Source: JAIWNK01 sp964453115 (GTDB lineage Bacteria; Chloroflexota; Anaerolineae; Anaerolineales; Anaerolineaceae). From it: DNA of 11,237 nt. This document shows positions 1-5,599 of the stretch, in pieces (position 1 is the first letter of the stretch; each line of letters begins with the position of its first letter). The notes beneath the pieces are model-generated. The model was not told where the DNA came from. It worked only from the letters and a program-made list of their open reading frames with translations, and made no database searches. Where the stretch lies: assembly GCA_964453115.1 (NCBI GenBank), contig CAYVRT010000054.1:1-11237 (forward strand), given 5' to 3'. The position numbers and the translations under genes were made by a program.

Positions 1-1
1 T

Positions 2-29
2 AGTATAGGCTGTTTTAGTAAAATGTCAA
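2..29 (-). promoter_or_regulatory. Outward-facing sigma70-type promoter at left edge
   Basis: Read on the minus strand, TTGACA (24-29) is followed by a 16-bp spacer and TATACT (2-7). This is a perfect -35 box and a 5/6 -10 box. It lies downstream of the stop codon at 57 and points out of the window to the left, so it should drive a gene whose start is not included. No terminator hairpin is obvious between the stop at 57 and this promoter. Confidence 0.6.
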
Positions 30-56
30 GAGGACAGTTGCCAAAGTGAGAAAAAT

Positions 57-788
57 TTAAGGTTGTTTGGCATCTACCAGGGCTTGCAGGCTGGTTTTTA
101 TGCTCGAAAACGCCAACCCCTGCTGACTGGCATGGTCTTTGATCCCGGTCGTTGGGTCTGGCATGGCGCTGCCCAGCACTTGCTCAATTTCTGCCTGGCT
201 GACGCCCCAATCCAGCACTTGCTGGAAGGTGGTTTGGGCATTGACTTTGCGCTCGGCGTGACTCTGCGATTCTGGTGTTGGAAGGGGTTGTGGATCGGCG
301 GGCTGTGAGGCCGGGTTGCTCAGGGTGTGTGTCTTCAGGTAGTTCACCTGTTCCTCGCTCAGCTTGCCCTGCAACAAAATTTGCACCGCCGATTCGGGCA
401 GGTAGGTTTCTTCGCTGACGAGGTATGGCAGGCCCTGGTACCAGGCAACAAACAGGCGCACCGATCCTACCCCAATTTCATTGGGGGCATCGGCATACAG
501 GGTTTCGAGTGATTTAAGCGGGTAGCTGGCCGAATCTACCTCGGGCGGCAGGCCAAATGCTGCCGATAGCACGGGCAAGGGAATGGCGAACAGGTCGCTG
601 ACCTCGCCAAAGGTAAAGGAGCCGCGCAGGTCGGCCGGGTTGTACTCCCCCGCTGCCTGGCCTGTCTCGAATCGGTTGGGCTGCCTGCGCCCGCTGGTTT
701 GCCACCAGCCCAGGCTGCTGGTGAGTGCAATGCCACCCAACAGGATGACAAGGATCAGAAGGGCGAGTGGTTTTGAGGTCAGGCGCAT
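57..788 (-). CDS. Membrane-anchored accessory protein of a 4Fe-4S ferredoxin operon
   Basis: A 243-residue protein of unknown biochemical function. One N-terminal hydrophobic segment (about residues 7-28) should anchor it or act as an uncleaved signal, leaving the rest outside the cytoplasm. The first globular part begins DLRGSFTFGEVSDLF and runs to VRLFVAWYQGLPY, followed by a TYLPESAVQILL stretch, a pattern I associate with proteins encoded beside NapH-like polyferredoxins. A Pro/Ser/Gln-rich linker then leads to a second part (from about TTFQQVLDWGVSQAEIEQVLG) that resembles the first in its TF..V/hydrophobic/E..LG pattern, suggesting a tandem module. The start is ATG at 788, one base after the stop of the upstream ferredoxin gene, with GGAGG about 8 bases upstream. 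A longer in-frame reading overlaps that gene and has no such site. It is the last gene of the operon and probably supports the redox protein before it, by inference from position. Confidence 0.8.
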   Translation of the reverse strand: MRLTSKPLALLILVILLGGIALTSSLGWWQTSGRRQPNRFETGQAAGEYNPADLRGSFTFGEVSDLFAIPLPVLSAAFGLPPEVDSASYPLKSLETLYADAPNEIGVGSVRLFVAWYQGLPYLVSEETYLPESAVQILLQGKLSEEQVNYLKTHTLSNPASQPADPQPLPTPESQSHAERKVNAQTTFQQVLDWGVSQAEIEQVLGSAMPDPTTGIKDHASQQGLAFSSIKTSLQALVDAKQP

Positions 789-789
789 C

Positions 790-1635
790 TTATTTTCCTC
801 CGGCGACAAATTCAACCGTTCCGGCCAGGGGGCAATGCCCTTCGGTTGTGCATTCCAGGCACGAGATGCATTGCACGTCGCGCACAATCGTGCGTTGGCT
901 GACCGGGATGTTCATCGGGCAGGCAATGTCGCAGCTGCCGCACTCTTTGCAGCTGCTGGCCGTGCGTCGAATGCGAAAGACGCGCAGCAGGTTGCTCAGC
1001 CCGAGCAGCGCTCCGTAGGGGCAGGCATATTTGCACCAGGGGCGCTCGACAAACAAAGCGCCAATCAGGGTGGCCCCCAGCAGCACGGCACCGCCAATGG
1101 CAACCTCGCCGCTCCAAAAATTGAACAGGGTGAAGTAGGGGTCGTATTCGGCAAAGATCAGCTTGCCGGTCACAGCCGTCAGGTACAGCACCCAGGCCAG
1201 CACCAGGTACCGGGCATAGCGCAGGACGGCATCCAGTCGGGCGGGCAGAAAATGGTTGTAGCGGCGTTTGAACAGCTTGCGCCCCCATTTGCCAACCCAT
1301 TCCTGAATGCTGCCCAGGGGACAAACCCAGCCACAAAAGACCGGGCCAAACAGCACCGCCAGCAGCAGGCCGAGTAGCATCAAAATGAAGGAAGATTCGT
1401 GAATTTTTTGCACAAAGCTGCCGGTGGTCGCATATTGGTAAAGGGTGACGACGCCACCAAACGGGCAAAGGGCGTGCAGGCTAGCATTGGAGAGCCAGGC
1501 AATTCCCTGCCCGCTTTCAGCGAGGGTGTGATTGACAGCAATCAGGGCGATGAAGGCGAAGAAGAAGCCTTGCACCAGCGAGCGCACCCAGATGCGGCGG
1601 TGCGTGAAGCGTTTCCAAAAATTTGCCAGAGCCAT
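790..1635 (-). CDS. NapH/YccM-type membrane 4Fe-4S polyferredoxin
   Basis: A 281-residue integral membrane iron-sulfur protein, expected to move electrons between the quinone pool or cytosolic donors and an extracytoplasmic acceptor. Hydrophobic segments lie at about residues 20-38, 83-100, 143-160 and 178-196. Two CxxxCP motifs occur at membrane boundaries: C101-C105-P (FCGWVCPLG) and C201-C205-P (CKYACPYG), typical of NapH, NosR and CcoG relatives. The C-terminal part has two ferredoxin clusters: C229, C232, C235, C239-P (classic CX2CX2CX3CP) and C256, C259, C262, C268-P, where the last gap is five residues instead of three. The start is ATG at 1635 with AAAGAGG five bases upstream; an in-frame TTG at 1650 lies inside that ribosome-binding site and is less likely. 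It sits just downstream of a strong hairpin and one base ahead of the next gene. The electron partner cannot be told from sequence. Confidence 0.88.
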   Translation of the reverse strand: MALANFWKRFTHRRIWVRSLVQGFFFAFIALIAVNHTLAESGQGIAWLSNASLHALCPFGGVVTLYQYATTGSFVQKIHESSFILMLLGLLLAVLFGPVFCGWVCPLGSIQEWVGKWGRKLFKRRYNHFLPARLDAVLRYARYLVLAWVLYLTAVTGKLIFAEYDPYFTLFNFWSGEVAIGGAVLLGATLIGALFVERPWCKYACPYGALLGLSNLLRVFRIRRTASSCKECGSCDIACPMNIPVSQRTIVRDVQCISCLECTTEGHCPLAGTVEFVAGGK

Positions 1636-1656
1636 TGAAGCCTCTTTCAAAAATAA

Positions 1657-1691
1657 GCGGTGGGCAGGTATTCAGGGTACCTGCCCACCGC
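1657..1691 (-). terminator. Intrinsic terminator or attenuator hairpin within the operon
   Basis: A perfect 14-bp inverted repeat, GCGGTGGGCAGGTA (1657-1670) and TACCTGCCCACCGC (1678-1691), encloses a 7-base loop. On the minus strand it starts 10 bases after the stop of the DUF2202 gene and is followed directly by TTATTTTT, the layout of a rho-independent terminator. Only 21 bases separate its end from the start codon of the ferredoxin gene, and these contain that gene's ribosome-binding site. There is no room for a separate promoter. Confidence 0.85.
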
Positions 1692-1701
1692 AAGGAATGG
1701 T

Positions 1702-2253
1702 TTATGGCATGCAAGCCTGGAAGGCCGGCAGGTGCTGATGGAGCGAGGCGCTCTGCAAACGATTATAGACGAAAAGTAAATCGTTGTGGGTGGTGATGGC
1801 CTTCAATTCATCATACAGGGCTGCGTCGGCAATCTCGGCGTTGACGCCCAGGGCGCAGGCCTCGGGCAGGCTGCTGAAGGCGGGCGGGTTGGTCAGGCCC
1901 GGGTTGGCTGGCACCGGCACGCCGTATTTTTCGGCCTGTCGAATGAGCGCCTGGGCATGTTGCTGCTCGGAGCGGGCGATGGTGCTGAAGGGCAGCTGTG
2001 GGCCGAGTTGCGCATTGACCGCCTGATACAGATTGTAGGCGCCATATTCTTCCAGGATGGCACGTTGCAGCCCCTCGGCCTCTGCCGGGCTGAGCGGGGT
2101 GAGGCCTGGCGGGTTGCCGCCGCGGCGCTGGCCCGGCTTTTCGCCGTCACCCGGCCCGCCGCGCCCTGCAAGGGCCGCCGCCGAAACTGTGCTCGTCAGC
2201 AGTGTGCTCAGCACAAGCACGGTTACAAGAACAAAAGTGAAGCGTTTCAACAT
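1702..2253 (-). CDS. Secreted ferritin-like DUF2202 protein
   Basis: A 183-residue exported protein. Residues 1-27 form a signal peptide (MLKRF, a Leu/Val-rich core, then STVSAAALA, a plausible signal-peptidase I site). A Gly/Pro/Arg-rich stretch (30-50) leads into a helical ferritin-like domain (about 55-183) of the DUF2202 type. Candidate di-iron ligands are E68/E69 in ILEEYGAY, E96 and H99 in SEQQHAQAL, E140/D143 in GVNAEIADAALYDEL, and H172/H174 in SLHQHLPAF. The last motif is arranged a little differently from the S-x-x-H-L form I expect, so iron binding is likely but unproven. Its function in this family is not established; metal binding or redox chemistry in the envelope fits the neighbouring ferredoxin genes. 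The start is ATG at 2253 with GGAGG seven bases upstream. It is the first gene of the operon and is followed by a terminator-like hairpin. Confidence 0.85.
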   Translation of the reverse strand: MLKRFTFVLVTVLVLSTLLTSTVSAAALAGRGGPGDGEKPGQRRGGNPPGLTPLSPAEAEGLQRAILEEYGAYNLYQAVNAQLGPQLPFSTIARSEQQHAQALIRQAEKYGVPVPANPGLTNPPAFSSLPEACALGVNAEIADAALYDELKAITTHNDLLFVYNRLQSASLHQHLPAFQACMP

Positions 2254-2306
2254 TGGGTACCTCCAAAATTTTTTTGAATGGACGTTCGTTGGATCGAACT
2301 GTCCCT

Positions 2307-2312
2307 ATCATA
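2307..2312 (-). promoter_or_regulatory. Possible -10 element for the DUF2202 operon
   Basis: On the minus strand TATGAT occurs about 53 bases upstream of the DUF2202 start codon, but no convincing -35 box lies 16-19 bases further upstream. An imperfect dyad (AACTT...AAGTT, about 2330-2345) sits where an activator or repressor could bind. A weak, activator-dependent promoter is possible, with low certainty. Confidence 0.3.
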
Positions 2313-2366
2313 TCCGAAGGATGTGAAAAACTTTTGCGCAAGTTGTGAAGAAAGGATGAAGACCCC

Positions 2367-2395
2367 TTGACAGACTGGAGAAGCGTGTATACAAT
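2367..2395 (+). promoter_or_regulatory. Strong sigma70-type promoter of the GntR-slipin-CPBP operon
   Basis: TTGACA (2367-2372) is followed by a 17-bp spacer and TACAAT (2390-2395), a perfect -35 box and a 5/6 -10 box. The start of transcription should fall near 2402, leaving a leader of about 34 bases before ATG at 2436. The -10 and start region is covered by four tandem 8-bp repeats, described separately, which suggests repressor control. Confidence 0.75.
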
Positions 2396-2420
2396 CATAC
2401 AAAGATACAATAATACAATT
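2389..2420 (+). repeat. Four tandem 8-bp repeats over the promoter, likely operator
   Basis: Four uninterrupted units share the core ATACAA: ATACAATC (2389-2396), ATACAAAG (2397-2404), ATACAATA (2405-2412) and ATACAATT (2413-2420). They cover the -10 box and the expected transcription start of the gene for a GntR-family regulator. Bound protein here would block RNA polymerase. Autoregulation by the encoded regulator is the natural inference, because YtrA-type repressors commonly control their own operon. Confidence 0.55.
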
Positions 2421-2435
2421 TTCGAGAAGAGAACC

Positions 2436-2852
2436 ATGGCCCTGCTTTTGACGATTGATTTTGGCACAAGCGCCCCCCCGGTCTACACACAGCTGGTGGA
2501 GCAAATTGAGCAGCAATTGCGCAGCGGAATGCTGCGCCCGGGCGATCAGCTGCCAACGGTGCGGCAGCTGGCTGCCGAACTGCGGATTAATTTCAACACG
2601 GTTGCGCGCGCCTACCGAATTTTGGATCAGGCCGGTCTCATCTCCACGCAGCAAGGGCGCGGCACCTACATCGTCAGCACGCCGGATGCGCAGGCTGCCG
2701 TGCAGTTGCGCCGCGAGCGGGTTGCCGGGCTGTTGCAGCAATGTGTCCGGGAGGCGCGCGGTTTGGGCTTTGCGCCGCGGGAACTGCGCGCCCTGTTTGA
2801 ACGGCAAATCCAGGTTTGGGAAGACGAAGACCCCCCCCCCGCTTCCGCCTGA
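2436..2852 (+). CDS. GntR-family transcriptional regulator, YtrA subfamily
   Basis: A 138-residue DNA-binding repressor. Residues about 16-81 form the GntR winged helix-turn-helix: VYTQLVEQIEQQLRSGMLRPGDQLPTVRQLAAEL, then FNTVARAYRILDQAGLI and the wing QGRGTYIV. No effector-binding domain follows, only a short charged helical tail of about 55 residues, which matches the small YtrA type rather than the larger FadR or HutC types. ATG 2436 is chosen because it lies downstream of the strong promoter at 2367-2395 with a purine-rich AGAAGAGA ahead of it; the longer in-frame reading from 2367 would begin inside the -35 box. It is the first gene of an operon with a slipin and a CPBP protease (59-base gap to the slipin), and probably represses that operon. 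A run of ten C residues (2831-2840) near the 3' end encodes DPPP. Confidence 0.9.
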   Translation: MALLLTIDFGTSAPPVYTQLVEQIEQQLRSGMLRPGDQLPTVRQLAAELRINFNTVARAYRILDQAGLISTQQGRGTYIVSTPDAQAAVQLRRERVAGLLQQCVREARGLGFAPRELRALFERQIQVWEDEDPPPASA

Positions 2853-2911
2853 AATTGTGATCCATTTGGGTCTATCGTATCCGTTTTTTTTTACAGAAAG
2901 TGAGATTTTCA

Positions 2912-3850
2912 ATGGCAAAGACGTTTTCTTCCGTGCAAGAGGCAAAACAACAGCAGCGCTTGAGCGGTCCGGGGGTGATGCTGGGGCTGGTGTTTACCAC
3001 CGCAGGCATTCTGGCGGCGGCCTTTTTGGAGGGCCGGGCTTCGTTCGTTGCGCAGCTGACGGTTTTCTTTGGGTTGATCTTGTTGGGTGCTTTTTTCTTC
3101 TACAGCCTGCGCGTGGCGCGGCAGTGGGAAAAGGTGGTCCTGTTGCGGTTGGGGCGCTTTCATGGCCTGCGCGGGCCGGGTGTCTTTTGGCTTTTGCCGG
3201 TGTTGGATAGCATTGGCGCATGGATTGATCAACGTGTGATGGTGACCCCTTTCAGCGCCGAAAAGACCCTCACCCGCGACACGGTGCCGGTCAATGTGGA
3301 TGCGGTGCTGTTCTGGGTGGTGTGGGATGCCGAAAAGGCGGCGCTGGAGGTGGAAGATTACCGCACGGCGATTACCTGGGCCGCTCAAACCGCGCTGCGC
3401 GAGGTGATTGGGCAAATGTCGCTGGCCGATATTCTGGTTGGCCGGGCGCGCATGGATGCCGATTTGCAAAAGGTGATTGATGAGCGCACAACCCCATGGG
3501 GCGTTACGGTGCAATCGGTTGAAATCCGCGATGTTGTCATTCCGCAAGATTTGGAAGATGCCATGTCGCGGCAGGCACAGGCGGAGCGCGAACGACAGGC
3601 GCGCGTCATTTTGGGCGAAAGCGAAAAGCAAATTGCACAATCGTTCGCCGATGCTTCGCAGGCCTATCGCGACAACCCGACGGCGCTGCACCTGCGGGCA
3701 ATGAACATGCTCTTCGAGGGGCTGAAGGAAAAAGGCGCTCTGGTGATTGTTCCCAGCAGTGCGGTGGATACGATGAATTTGGGCGGGCTGAGCGGCATGG
3801 TTTCGCTGGCACAGCATCAGCTGACACAGCCTGAGCCAAAGGAGAAGTGA
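2912..3850 (+). CDS. Slipin (stomatin-like SPFH/band 7 membrane protein)
   Basis: A 312-residue member of the SPFH family, which forms oligomeric scaffolds in membrane microdomains. Two hydrophobic segments (about residues 19-39 and 44-65) precede the SPFH domain. The domain begins ARQWEKVVLLRLGRFHGLRGPGVFWLLPVLD and continues with the family features TRDTVPVNVDAVLFW and ALREVIGQMSLADIL, then VTVQSVEIRDVVIPQDLEDAM. A charged helical stretch (SRQAQAERERQARVILGESEKQIAQSFADASQAY) follows. Length is slightly above the usual bacterial slipin because of the N-terminal segments. ATG 2912 is used, with AGAAAGTGAG upstream; an in-frame GTG at 2900 is an alternative adding four residues. The next gene begins one base after its stop. 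The usual bacterial partner NfeD is absent and a CPBP protease takes that place. Confidence 0.9.
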   Translation: MAKTFSSVQEAKQQQRLSGPGVMLGLVFTTAGILAAAFLEGRASFVAQLTVFFGLILLGAFFFYSLRVARQWEKVVLLRLGRFHGLRGPGVFWLLPVLDSIGAWIDQRVMVTPFSAEKTLTRDTVPVNVDAVLFWVVWDAEKAALEVEDYRTAITWAAQTALREVIGQMSLADILVGRARMDADLQKVIDERTTPWGVTVQSVEIRDVVIPQDLEDAMSRQAQAERERQARVILGESEKQIAQSFADASQAYRDNPTALHLRAMNMLFEGLKEKGALVIVPSSAVDTMNLGGLSGMVSLAQHQLTQPEPKEK

Positions 3851-3851
3851 G

Positions 3852-4796
3852 ATGCAAACAGTAGATTGGAAGCGAATTGGGATTTTTCTGGGCTTTGCGT
3901 TTGGGATTGCCTGGGCAGTGGCGTTGGTGATTGCCCTGACGGGCGGGCTGGCGAACAGCCCGGATTTGGGCGGTGGGTTGACGCTGGCGTTTGTGTTGCT
4001 GGCGGGCGGTTACATGGCAGCGCCGGCGCTGGCGCACCTGCTCACCCGGCTGGTGACGCGCGAGGGCTGGCAGGGCCTGTACCTGCGCCTGAACTTCAAG
4101 CAGGGGTGGCGCTACTGGCTGGTCGTCTGGCTGGTGACGCCGGTGTTGCTGCTGGCTGGTGCGGCGCTGTTTTACCTGCTCTTTCCGCAGTATTTTGATG
4201 CGCAATTGACGACTTTGCGCACCATGCTGGAAACGCAGGCGGCACAGGCCGGGCAGGCCATGCCGCAGATGGCACTTTGGCCGTTGGTGATTGTGCAGGG
4301 GCTGGTGGCAATTGTCATCTCCCCGATCGTCAACCTGCTGCCGATTTTGGGCGAAGAATTTGGCTGGCGGGCCTATTTGCAGCCGCGCCTGATGGGGTTG
4401 GGCGAACGCAAGGCGATGTTGCTGATGGGCCTGATTTGGGGGCTGTGGCATGCGCCGGTGATAGCGATGGGGCATAATTACGGCCTGGAATATGCTGGCG
4501 CACCCTGGTTGGGCATTTTGATGATGATCTGGTTCACCTTTGTGCTGGGCACCTTCCTGGGCTGGGCGACCTGGCGGGCGGGCAGTGTGTGGCCGGCGGT
4601 GATTGGGCATGGGCTGGTGAATGGCTTTGCCGGGATCGTCCTGTTCACCACGCAGGGGCAGCCCAACCCGTTGCTGGGGCCAACGGTGGCGGGCGGCATT
4701 GGTTCGCTGGGCTTTGCGCTGCTGAGCATTGGGCTGCTCTTGCTGCCGCGCTTGTGGGTCAGGCCGGTGCAAGAAACCCCGCCGCCAACCGTCTGA
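3852..4796 (+). CDS. CPBP-family intramembrane metalloprotease
   Basis: A 314-residue polytopic membrane protein of the CPBP (Abi/CAAX-protease-like, Rce1-related) family. The catalytic motifs are intact: E168-E169-x3-R173 (GEEFGWRAYL), a W-x3-H200 motif (WGLWHAP, with Trp where Phe is usual), and H253-x3-N257 (IGHGLVN). These glutamates and histidines form the family's intramembrane active site. Hydrophobic segments flank a more polar stretch at about residues 110-145. Family roles range from CAAX-type prenyl-protein processing to bacteriocin self-immunity and cleavage of membrane proteins; the substrate here is unknown. ATG 3852 lies one base after the slipin stop, with GGAG at 3841-3844 inside the slipin coding end, so translation is probably coupled. 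The protein ends in a polar PVQETPPPTV tail. Confidence 0.9.
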   Translation: MQTVDWKRIGIFLGFAFGIAWAVALVIALTGGLANSPDLGGGLTLAFVLLAGGYMAAPALAHLLTRLVTREGWQGLYLRLNFKQGWRYWLVVWLVTPVLLLAGAALFYLLFPQYFDAQLTTLRTMLETQAAQAGQAMPQMALWPLVIVQGLVAIVISPIVNLLPILGEEFGWRAYLQPRLMGLGERKAMLLMGLIWGLWHAPVIAMGHNYGLEYAGAPWLGILMMIWFTFVLGTFLGWATWRAGSVWPAVIGHGLVNGFAGIVLFTTQGQPNPLLGPTVAGGIGSLGFALLSIGLLLLPRLWVRPVQETPPPTV

Positions 4797-4822
4797 GCAG
4801 GCGGAAGGAAGCAACAATTTAT

Positions 4823-4856
4823 CCTGTCCCTTGTTTCACGTGAAACAAGGGACAGG
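4823..4856. repeat. 34-bp perfect palindrome centred on a parS site
   Basis: The left arm CCTGTCCCTTGTTTCAC (4823-4839) is the exact reverse complement of the right arm (4840-4856). The central 16 bp are a perfect parS. The outer nine bases per arm go beyond what parS needs and could form an RNA hairpin after the CPBP stop at 4796. No U-tract follows (GGGG TTAAAAGG instead), so it would be an atypical terminator at best. Confidence 0.85.
4832..4847. other. parS centromere site 1 (ParB binding)
   Basis: TGTTTCACGTGAAACA is a perfect 16-bp palindrome identical to the widely conserved bacterial parS consensus, bound by the CTP-dependent clamp ParB, which loads and spreads to organise and segregate the origin region. 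parS sites in bacteria are concentrated near oriC, which fits dnaN in this window. The parA and parB genes are not in the window. Confidence 0.9.
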
Positions 4857-4871
4857 GGGGTTAAAAGGAAC

Positions 4872-4887
4872 TGTTTCACGTGAAACA
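4872..4887. other. parS centromere site 2, overlapping the mgtC-like promoter
   Basis: A second perfect TGTTTCACGTGAAACA, its centre 40 bp from that of site 1, so roughly on the same DNA face within four helical turns. Its bases 4874-4879 coincide with the best -35 position of the following promoter. ParB bound here could affect that gene's transcription; this is inference. Confidence 0.9.
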
Positions 4888-4902
4888 AATTTGCGCTATA
4901 AT
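4874..4902 (+). promoter_or_regulatory. Promoter of the mgtC-like gene with almost no leader
   Basis: A perfect TATAAT (4897-4902) lies 17 bp after TTTCAC (4874-4879), a weak -35 match inside parS site 2. Transcription should start near A4909, three bases before ATG 4912, so the mRNA would be leaderless or nearly so. No Shine-Dalgarno sequence precedes the start, in contrast to most other genes here. Confidence 0.6.
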
Positions 4903-4911
4903 CGGGTGACT

Positions 4912-5583
4912 ATGATACCCGAACTTGAAATTGTCATTCGTTTGCTGGTGGCAGCGGCCCTGGGCGTTGTCATCGGTCTGGAGCGCGAACGGCAGGGGCA
5001 GCCCGCCGGTCTGCGCACCCATGTGGTTCTGGTGATTGGGTCTACCCTGGCTATGACCATCTCGATTAACCTGGCGATGCAATTCCGCCCCTTTGTGCCG
5101 AATGGCGACCCGGCCCGGCTGGCGGCGCAGGTCATCTCTGGGATTGGCTTCCTGGGAGCGGGCGCCATTTTACACTATGGCGTCAGCGTCAAGGGCCTGA
5201 CGACCGCTGCCTCTCTGTGGACGATGGCGGTTGTTGGCCTGGCGGTGGGGGCCGGGCATTATTTGCCCGCCATTGCAACCACCATCTTGCTCCTGGCGGT
5301 GCTGACGGTGCTGAACATGCTGGAAAAGAATTTCATCCATACCTACATTGTGCTGACCATTTCGGTGGTCACCGAACACCGCCCCGGCGTTGAGCAGGAA
5401 TTGCAAGGGCTGGTGCAGCAGTTTGGCGGGCGGGTGCATTCGCTGGTGGTTGAGAACAATTTGCTGAAGGGCAAATCGCAAACCGAGCTGGTCGTCAAAC
5501 TGCGCGATGACCCCAAATTCCTCCCGCTCTTCACCGCTGCTCTGGCTGCCATTCCCGGCATTCGTTCTTACCGCATCAGTTGA
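4912..5583 (+). CDS. MgtC/SapB-family membrane protein
   Basis: A 223-residue membrane protein. The N-terminal MgtC domain carries the family signatures: R10 and GLERERQGQPAGLRTHVV (residues 22-39), ISGIGFLGAGAIL (75-87) and GLTTAASLW (95-103), within four or five membrane segments. A C-terminal soluble part (about 145-223, from TYIVLTISVV to the end) looks like the ACT-like regulatory domain of longer MgtC proteins. MgtC relatives are linked to adaptation to low magnesium and acid, in pathogens through inhibition of the F-type ATP synthase; no transport activity should be assumed. ATG 4912 is chosen because the perfect TATAAT lies just ten bases upstream and an earlier start would run through the parS sites. 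The gene converges on the next one with only 16 bases between stops and no visible terminator. Expression may respond to ParB at parS site 2. Confidence 0.9.
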   Translation: MIPELEIVIRLLVAAALGVVIGLERERQGQPAGLRTHVVLVIGSTLAMTISINLAMQFRPFVPNGDPARLAAQVISGIGFLGAGAILHYGVSVKGLTTAASLWTMAVVGLAVGAGHYLPAIATTILLLAVLTVLNMLEKNFIHTYIVLTISVVTEHRPGVEQELQGLVQQFGGRVHSLVVENNLLKGKSQTELVVKLRDDPKFLPLFTAALAAIPGIRSYRIS

Positions 5584-5599
5584 ACGTAGAACAAATTTT

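Noticed and set aside
2455..3210. Open frame bridging the repressor and slipin genes
   Set aside because: It is out of frame with both family-matching proteins and its product is low-complexity, with no domain.
4823..4860. parS palindrome read as a standard rho-independent terminator
   Set aside because: The stem is strong but is followed by a G-run rather than a U-tract on the plus strand, and its core is an exact parS site.
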